This document shows, piece by piece, positions 57,678-64,000 of a stretch of 64,000 bases of DNA; within the stretch, counting starts at the first letter, position 1; every line of letters begins with the position of its first letter. A program made the position numbers and the translations under genes. Origin of the DNA: Galerina marginata (lineage: Eukaryota > Basidiomycota > Agaricomycetes > Agaricales > Galerinaceae); NCBI GenBank assembly GCA_023014335.1, contig JAECYW010000016.1, positions 1,736,001-1,800,000 on the forward strand, written 5' to 3'. The notes under the pieces are model-generated. The model had not been told where the DNA came from and made no database searches. It saw nothing but the letters and a program-made list of their open reading frames with translations.

Positions 57678-58701
57678 TTAATCAGACCAACCACCACCTT
57701 CTTCATCAGACCAACCACCAACTTCTTCATCACTGTCGAAAGGGTCCTGATCATCTCTATGAGTCAACTTTGGCAAGCAACGAGAGATAGGGAGTCTATT
57801 GTTTATTTCACCGCTCCAGTCGTCATACGTCCATTCGCCAGTGGGGGTACGGTAAAAGACTCTTCTGTTGCCTATGTCAAACACACCATTGACACCAGCA
57901 TCCTCATCAAAGCCGTGATTCAAATAAACTCGATTGAGCTTTGTTAAATGTTTTGCCCATCCTTCGACCCAGCCCTTCTCAGTATCAATGTCATCTGTGA
58001 CAAGGGCCAAAGGAGTTTTGATGACCACAACTTCGATATTGCAAAATTTACGGATACACTCTGACCAACGAGGTCCAGTCCATGGGTTTCTATGTCCTGA
58101 TTTGTTGAACTTGAACCTATCAGCAACCAAATTTCAAGTATGATTCAGCTAGCCAGTGCATACCTCTTTGACGCCCCAATCAAATTTTATCCTGATTACC
58201 CTTAACGATTGGAGTGCCGATGCCCATTGAGATAGGCTGTGCATGAAATCTGGGCCAGATCGGGAGTCACAGTCGCAGATAATATTCAGCTCTTCCAGGC
58301 ACAGCATCTGAAACAAAGACCCAAGCTTTTTGAATGCATTCGCATCAACTGGAATGAAAGTTTGAAGAGCGACCATGTCGCCGAATGTGACTCCGATGCT
58401 CAGTGTGACTGTGTCGTAAAATTTTTTGACCATCTCAAAAAGAGAGAGGATGTCCGAGTCGCTTTCGAGATCAGAAACCATAAAGCGCTTCAAGGCTATG
58501 CGCGTATATGAGTGGACAAGTCGGATGGAATTGAGATGGGCGGTGTCATCGTCGTCACAGCCAGATACAATTGTCTTTAAGATGAGGCTGAATACTTCAA
58601 CAGGTACTGCAGTAATGCTTTGAATATCTTTGTGCAGAGAGGAGAATAATTAACAGACCTCGCATTTTTTGCACAAGCCCAGTTGTTCTCGCTGGATTCA
58701 T
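57678..58701 (-). CDS. F-box-like protein
   Basis: Probable basidiomycete F-box protein, a substrate adaptor of SCF ubiquitin ligases. Exon 1 (58701-58659) begins MNPARTTGLVQKMR; a very short 31-nt GT-AG intron (58658-58628) leads to DIQSITAVPVEVFSLILKT, an F-box-type VPVEVFxxIL start, then IRLVHSYTRIALKRF. An LRR-like middle follows (LCLEELNIICDCD, ALQSLRVIRIKFDWGVKE). A 54-nt intron joins to FNKSGHRNPWTGPRWSE, LTKLNRVYLNHGF and the acidic end DSDEEVGGWSDEEGGGWSD with TAA at 57680-57678. The frame is intact. The target is unknown. If the 31-nt intron is wrong, the N-terminus changes but the body does not. Confidence 0.65.
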
Positions 58702-58814
58702 TTTGGAGACGATCACTAGCAGGAGGAGTAGACTTGGTTGTTTTAGAAGAATCCGAATCACACGGATATTCGTTCTCTCGTATTGGGAATGCAGTCCAGG
58801 GAATTAAACACGGA

Positions 58815-59010
58815 GTGAGTCCAGGAAATTTGGATTACACAGCGCGTGGTTGAAGTTGAGGGCGGTATGTGTCCAAACTACACAGCGGAGGCGGAGGCGG
58901 AGTGTGTCCAGGAATTCGAATCACACAGCATGTAGTCGATAAGGTGCGTGCAAGAAAGTCGCTCGACGTCACAGGCGCTGTGTGTCCAGGAAATACTACG
59001 AATCACGGTA
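58815..59010 (+). repeat. degenerate promoter-proximal repeats
   Basis: Four spaced versions of GTG(T/A)GTCCAGGAA...ACACAGC occur at about 58816, 58868, 58905 and 58980, within 110-310 bp upstream of the F-box-like ATG. The third (GTGTGTCCAGGAATTCGAAT) is the most complete. They could be binding sites or a decayed minisatellite. Confidence 0.5.
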
Positions 59011-59182
59011 GACGAAGGGTGAAAAAAACTTGAAACCACATCTGCTCTTCTCTAAGTGTGGGAATTTGCATTAACCATGATTCTCGCGGATCAGGTTGAT
59101 GATGCCTACATATATCCCTTGTGCCATATCCTCGATGCCGTTCCCTCCTTTTCTTAGGCTAAGATGTTCACAGTGAGTCTCT

Positions 59183-59830
59183 TATTCGGCGCTCATTTCT
59201 GGTTCATCACCCTCGCCCTTTGACGGGTTTGACATTTCGTCGACGTCTCTAAAGTCGAATGATTCTCCTTCGCTATCGACTTCAAGCTCAACACGTTGGC
59301 GTTTACGAATGGCTACGAAGAGACGCTATGGGTTATTCTCGTCTACTTCGTTCTCGTGAATGACTTCAGACACGTTCATTTCGGCTACGCAATTTCAGTT
59401 CCCAAATCTTCTTCTCAATGGCAATTTTTTGGCCTCCCGGTCAGCCTCGACCTCCTGTGAACTGCGTCGGGTTGACTTTTTCGGGGTAGGGTGGACATTA
59501 CGCCCTTTGCGATCAGGGGGAATCTTGTGCTGCAGCGGTGGCGGGTCAACACCAATATTGTCCGCCTTTGTGCGTTTGGAAGCTAATCACCGATTTTACT
59601 AGCCGCGGTGTACTTCCGAACGCATTTACGTGGCATGGTCTCTGTCGGTGCAGGTTCCTTGTTCACTCCATTAATGGGTCCATTGGTAGGCATGGTCTTT
59701 TTTGGACTGCCTCGACCTTTGCGCGGAACCACAGGCTCATCATTCGCGGTTGTAGGTTCAGAGCGAGTTGCGTTTTCCTTGTCAGCTGGATTTTGTTTCT
59801 CAGCCTGACCTATGTTTCCAGGTCCACGTT
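59183..59830 (-). pseudogene. transposon-associated ORF relic (MNVxE..ENP family)
   Basis: Minus-strand blocks: ADKENATRSEPTTANDEPVV and PRKGRGSPKKTMPTNGP (59805-59690), RKGRNVHPTPKKSTRRSSQE with VEADREAKK (59515-59430), AEMNVSEVIHENEVDENNP (59385-59330), and RVELEVDSEGESFDFRDVD ending EPEMSAE with TAA near 59183. A stop lies inside the ENP-RLFVAIRKRQ stretch and a frameshift after EAKK. I recall this acidic, DSDGE(S/C)FDF-containing protein as a repeated Agaricomycete family. Function unknown. Confidence 0.55.
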
Positions 59831-60138
59831 ATTGGAATTTAGGACCGGGGTTGGCCTTGCTGAAGTTCTTCGCGAGATATTTAGCCATGAAAACGACGTG
59901 ATAGAAGGTCGAATGTAAAGAATAGTCCACGGAATGGATCAGTGTTTGTGGGTTGGAATGTGTGAAAAGTCACCAAGCCGTCTACGTTGGTCGAACGATG
60001 GAATGATCGGGAAGTTGGCCGATTTCGAAGCCCTGTCGCATCATCATTTGTTTGTTGCCCAGACACGTTGCATCTTCCTTCCAACCTCGATTTCCGCTCA
60101 CTTCGTTGCCTCGATTCTATGGCCTCTTATGGCCTCTT

Positions 60139-60720
60139 ATGACTTCTCATTGCTCAATATGTGACCAGACATGCCGCCCTCGCAGTGGCCTCGGCCGCCA
60201 TGTAGATGCTAGGCATCCTACTTTCCCAACTCCAGGCGAATTTACTATGTATAAAATTATTCGCCACCTTTTTCTCGATGGTAAACACAAAACAACTTTG
60301 TCTGACAATCCACCTGACAACTTTTGCTACTAGCACGACCCTGCCACAAACATGGGAACTTTCTTACAAAAGACAATTCGCAATCGCAACCTGCACCGGC
60401 TGAAACTATCAACAATCCTTCAGAGAACCCCTGGGAACCTTTTCAAGATCGTGTTGAACTTGATTGGGCGTACATTACCATGTGCGGCTCCAATCTTCGA
60501 AATCAGGCATCTTGAAAGGCCTTGACCTCTGGCGCGCGACTAATCACTCTTCAAGGCATCCAAAAACTGAAGATGTTCCGTGACGTAACGCCGATGATCT
60601 GTATCGAAATCCTTGTGCTCCGCGTACGAATTTCTATCATCGGGTTCGTTTTCATTGGTTTATCTTGCTATCCGTGCTTATCTTACAAGCAGTCACTTTC
60701 ACCGCTCACTCCTATCCTGC
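60139..60720 (+). pseudogene. Plavaka-type transposase N-terminus (relic F)
   Basis: ATG at 60139 opens MTSHCSICDQTCRPRSGLG, a C2H2 zinc finger (C-x2-C-x12-H-x4-H), followed by EFTMYKIIRHLFLDGKHK, the usual IRHPxLxGxP-type linker. After a stop, NPSENPWEPFQDRVELDWAY (about 60415-60475), KGLDLWRATNHS and RNADDLYRNP (60515-60615) are standard Plavaka N-terminal blocks, in shifted frames. The catalytic part is not found. Relic only. Confidence 0.7.
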
Positions 60721-61889
60721 TGACTCTCTGGCGAACGGTTCATGAAACTCAGGTAAGAAATCTTCATGTCGTACCATCTCTCGTCTGACTATTTTTTGCA
60801 GGTTACGACAGCGACAAACATGAGAAAACGCGGCCAACTCGAACCCTAAGGCTCCGGTACGTACTCTTTACCCCGTTCTTTTCAATTTCGTTCCGGTTCC
60901 ACTGACGCCTCTGAAGTTTTCCAGCCGTTGCCAGCTTCGTCCTCCCATTGGCGCTCGAGAATCGATGGATCTTCCGTCATCATTCTCCCCGTCAGGATTT
61001 TTGCCAAGAAGTCTATTTTAGACAAGGCTTTCCATTGCCCAACTTTCGCTCGTCCGGGATGCGTAAGCCTTGGCCTACACTAGCCAAGTCACGTCCATTT
61101 CGTGACGATTCCAGTTTGATTCCAGCGAGATGATGAGAGCAAGCCCATCCATGAAAACATCGACGACAATCACATGTTGACAATAAGATTCTTTAAGAAA
61201 TTTGCCAGGAAACGCAGAAGGGTAACTACTTCATGTACTTGCCTATCAGTCACGCTTATCTCATGTGCCCTCAGGCCCTTCCGCGACGATTGAGAGCTTA
61301 TGCGTTATGAGGGGTCAATTTCTGTGTAAAACTTGGGTCTGGTGGGCGCCCAAACCTCTGGGTTATTGCCTGTATGCGTTATGTGGCAGTACTTGTGCAT
61401 GACTTGACCGTTTGTATACCAAATGTCTTCTAATGTTTTACCAGCTCGTTTTTAATCTAACCGATGCAACCCAATGGGTTGAAGTCTATAATGGCTTTAA
61501 CCTTGTCATGTTCTATAATTTTTGGTTGATTATCTTGATGCATTTCGGAATGACGTCAAGAAGAACCGGGTTGAAAACCTCCTTGCCTGGTGGAACAGGT
61601 ACGTCTTGTTACTTACGATCAATTTCAACCTGTCATCTGAACTTTCCTGTAGTAATGTCTTTGCCACCATGTTGCCACTGCCCCAGAGTCGAATGAGTCC
61701 CAAGATCTGCTTGCCGCGCAGGAAATAGGGCTGACTTGGAACCAACCTTTCTTGATGATGCCGTAGTATCAGGAGGTATCGATATCCATTCGATATCCAT
61801 TACCGGTAGGGCCCTTACGTCCGTCCTTCCCCACCTTCCTACTCTCATCTGCCAACTATTTCGACAGCTTGTATGACATGCCCTCCTTC
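60721..61889 (+). other. transposon debris
   Basis: Mostly unreadable. At about 61520-61760 the frames VDYLDAFRNDVKKNRVENL, LAWWNRYV and ESQDLLAAQEIGLTWNQPF resemble the end of another mushroom transposon-borne protein with an L(L/I)xWWN motif. No intact gene. Confidence 0.4.
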
Positions 61890-62700
61890 CTAACCAACCC
61901 TAGCCCTCGGAAGACAGTCGAAGAGTCCTAGATTGAACATGGCGAAGGTATGGCTATCTGTGTGCGAGTTGACAAAATTGACGGTCGTTCTTTTGCTGCA
62001 GCATGGCATTCTGCACGATTCGGTCCACAGTGATAATATCTGCGTACGGTCCATCGATTCCACGTTCGCGGCGGGTGGGACGCGTACGTGGAAGTAGCCA
62101 GTGGTGGAGTCCACAGTACGAACGATGTGAACCACTCCACATTATGGACCACATATGCAAGCGGTTAGTTCTCCTTCACAGGATAATGGCTGGGAAGCTG
62201 GAAGATGACCTTGACATGAGCAACACGGAGTCCTCGCAGTGGTGTTCCGACAGTAGTGAATTGACCTCTGGCGTTTCACCGGTGCATAATCTAAATGAGC
62301 AGGTACCAGGGCTCGCCGTCGACCAATACCTTCCGTAACTGGTGCTGATGCGCGAACCACATTCAGTGTGTGTCTTGAGCCAACCCCTAGGATATCAGGT
62401 AACTTGCACACAAGTTGTTTCCAAAGGCCGAAGACGTCAAACTCCCGAGGTATAAAGGTGGAACCACGGGTTTCAAGGAAGGTGCTTAAAGCAGGCAGGA
62501 ATTTCGACGCGGAATGGGCGTTGGGGGGAGATGATTGAACTTGCCACGACGTGACGAGAAGCAGGAGGCGGTTGTTTTGCAATAGCGTAAGTAACCAGAC
62601 TTTCTTCCTCCTCTGGCGGCGGAGCTGACACGTCTTTACCGACAGCCTGGTCCTTTGTCGCGTGGCAGTGCAAATACGCAGTGTACCGATCCACAGCATA
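61890..62700 (-). pseudogene. transposon protein C-terminal relic, minus strand
   Basis: Minus-strand blocks in order: YTAYLHCHATKDQAVGKD, ESLVTYAIAKQPPPASRHV, SKFLPALSTFLETRGSTFIP, EFDVFGLWKQLVCKLPDILG, ASAPVTEGIGRRRALVPAHL, then VEWFTSF, STRRERG and ADIITVDRIVQNAM-like text. This is the C-terminal signature (xYVEWFTPF, STR, IxxIxRSCHLIP) I recall for Plavaka-like or related mushroom transposases. Several frameshifts. It lies opposite in orientation to its neighbours F and D, so elements were inserted into or over one another. Confidence 0.55.
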
Positions 62701-63349
62701 TCATATCCTGAGGATATGCTGGTGTGTCAAAAAACATATCCAGCCTTCCCGCAAATAACGGCTTCAGCTGAGTTCAACAGCCTATGTTGTCGATGAGTCA
62801 ATACGACGCCAGGGCCAATTCTCTTACCAGAGGTTACTGCAATGGAAATCGATGCAGAACCTTCTTGTTCGCCACCACACACGGCCCTTCAAGACTGCGA
62901 TCGCATGACCGAGGCTAACCCTCCACCTTCAAGTCTCAAGTTTCTCTAAACTCAGCGTCACGTCTGTCAGTGCCAGTCATACCCGCGGCACCCCTTCTCA
63001 TTCGATCTGGACGGCCTCACTGAAGTTATCAGATGCCACGTCTCTTTCGAGATATCCTTCCTGAGCCGGCTGCTCCTCTGGCAGTCGCCAATACCTCACA
63101 ACCAGCTGCATCATCAATGCTACGCCATGTTCCCCTTTAGTTCGCGACCCCTTCGTCACTGCTGCTACATTTGGCGAGATTATCATACACCGTGACCTGA
63201 TTCTTCACTGTCACTCGATGACCTTGCTAATTCACCGCCTCAGCTCTCCGCGCTACTATCAACAGTCACTGATGATTCTGACGAGTCAGTGCAGTCGACA
63301 GTCTGGCCAACGCGACTATTCATCGTGCTATGCAGTGATTAAATAACGG
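62701..63349 (+). other. possible N-terminal debris of relic D
   Basis: An ATG frame at 62842 (MEIDAEPSCSPPHTALQDC) and a VRDPFVTAATFGEI-like piece (about 63140) may be the degenerate N-terminal region of relic D. Stops in all frames. Confidence 0.3.
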
Positions 63350-64000
63350 CGTAACCACTAAATCGGAGGAGCAACTTGATGAGTTCATTGACAAAATTAT
63401 TCTTTCGCCAGATTTCAAGCAGGAGCACCTGATTGGCTTCCAAGCCCACCGCGACGTCTTGATAAAGAACTCTCAAAATTCAAGATTCGCAGTCTTTTTA
63501 TGGAGAGTAGCGTGGATATTTCCGTTCCGTCTATCAAAATCATGTCCTGCTCCAGCCCTGCTACACCGTAAAATCACATCTGTAATCCTTGAGGCATTCA
63601 ACAGTCTGCTTCCCACTGGTACCATTTCTCTCTTTTCAAGCTCTTTCATTGGTCACCTATTTATTACAAAGAGGAGGAGTGAATCTACGGAGAAGTTTCC
63701 ACATTGGACGCCTACTTCACCTGAGAGGACTCAGCAACACCGGAAACTTCTGCCAGACAGCCTTGGATGCACGCTGGAGAAGGTTCTTGTTGCAATTATG
63801 TTCTCATCCGATGCGACACATTAACTTCGTTGGGAATGCAAAGGCTTGGCCCGTTTATTTAATGCTCGAAAACCTTTCGAAGTATTTCCGTGCACAGTCA
63901 AACTCTGGGGATCATCTCGCATATATTCCTTTGGTAAGTAAATGTCCTGGTTCTTGAGAGAGAAACTAACAAGTTTTTTTGTCTCAGACTGGTTACCTGA
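63350..64000 (+). pseudogene. transposase relic D, runs off the window
   Basis: Plus-strand blocks in shifting frames: SEEQLDEFIDKIILSPDFKQ, HLIGFQAHRDV, LDKELSKFKIR, VDISVPS, YGEVSTLDAYF, LGCTLEKVLVAIMFSSDATH (63758-63823) and, one frame over, NAKAWPVYLMLENLSKYFRA with SGDHLAYIPL (63834-63932). A GTAAGT...TCTCAG intron (about 63933-63988) is still recognisable near the window end. This is the N-terminal to central part of the same family as relics A-C. The remainder lies beyond 64000. Confidence 0.68.

Noticed and set aside
62142..62699. 185-codon minus frame as an intact gene
   Set aside because: Only parts of it match the transposon protein; neighbouring blocks lie in other frames, so it is a relic, not a live gene.
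1..64000. CRISPR array, prokaryotic operons, rRNA genes, biosynthetic gene cluster
   Set aside because: No regularly spaced repeats, no rRNA-like sequence and no clustered biosynthetic enzymes were seen; intron-rich genes mark the DNA as eukaryotic.

Overview
The window reads as nuclear DNA from a mushroom-forming basidiomycete (Agaricomycetes). Genes are split by many introns of about 45-65 nt with GT(A/G)NG donors, CTNAC-like branch sites and YAG acceptors. The conserved proteins look fungal. Much of the remaining sequence is decayed transposon code of kinds known to me from mushroom genomes: Plavaka/CACTA-like transposases, a hAT fragment and repeated ORFs of unknown function. All family names come from reading translations by eye; no database search was run.

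Layout. 1-11 kb: an Ecl1-type zinc-binding protein (2967-3993), a 387-bp MITE with perfect 26-bp inverted ends (6980-7366), and a divergent pair, SmB (minus, 8340-9025) and nitronate monooxygenase (plus, 9403-10787), sharing a 377-bp upstream region. 11.4-16.4 kb: a complete pyruvate carboxylase on the minus strand. 16.4-20.5 kb: AT-rich spacer and transposase relic A. 20.7-23.8 kb: an NFKBIL1-like coiled-coil protein (minus), a five-exon small protein with an 18-nt microexon (plus), and a small cysteine-rich secreted protein (plus). 24-27 kb: decayed coding frames. 27.7-39.9 kb: a probable pseudokinase, an orphan gene, a SAP-like protein, a compact dynamin-like GTPase with a possible C-terminal membrane anchor, a duplicated gene of unknown function, transposase relic B carrying a 58-bp microinversion, and small multi-exon orphan genes. 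40.5-43.1 kb: a hAT fragment and transposase relic C. 43.2-45.0 kb: a WD40 gene. 46.0-52.0 kb: two repeated mushroom ORF families, one with a PHD-like finger and clear nonsense and frameshift damage. 52.8-58.7 kb: an orphan ORF, the second copy of the duplicated gene, a Plavaka relic, a 266-bp tandem repeat and an F-box-like gene. 59.2-64.0 kb: a transposon graveyard with pieces on both strands, running off the window end.

The housekeeping genes (SmB, pyruvate carboxylase, nitronate monooxygenase, Ecl1, NFKBIL1-like) do not form a pathway and look independently transcribed. I see no metabolic cluster, prokaryote-style defence island, rRNA array or convincing tRNA. The most distinctive observations are the microinversion inside relic B, the stalkless dynamin-like gene, the kinase-like protein with an altered catalytic loop, and the MITE.
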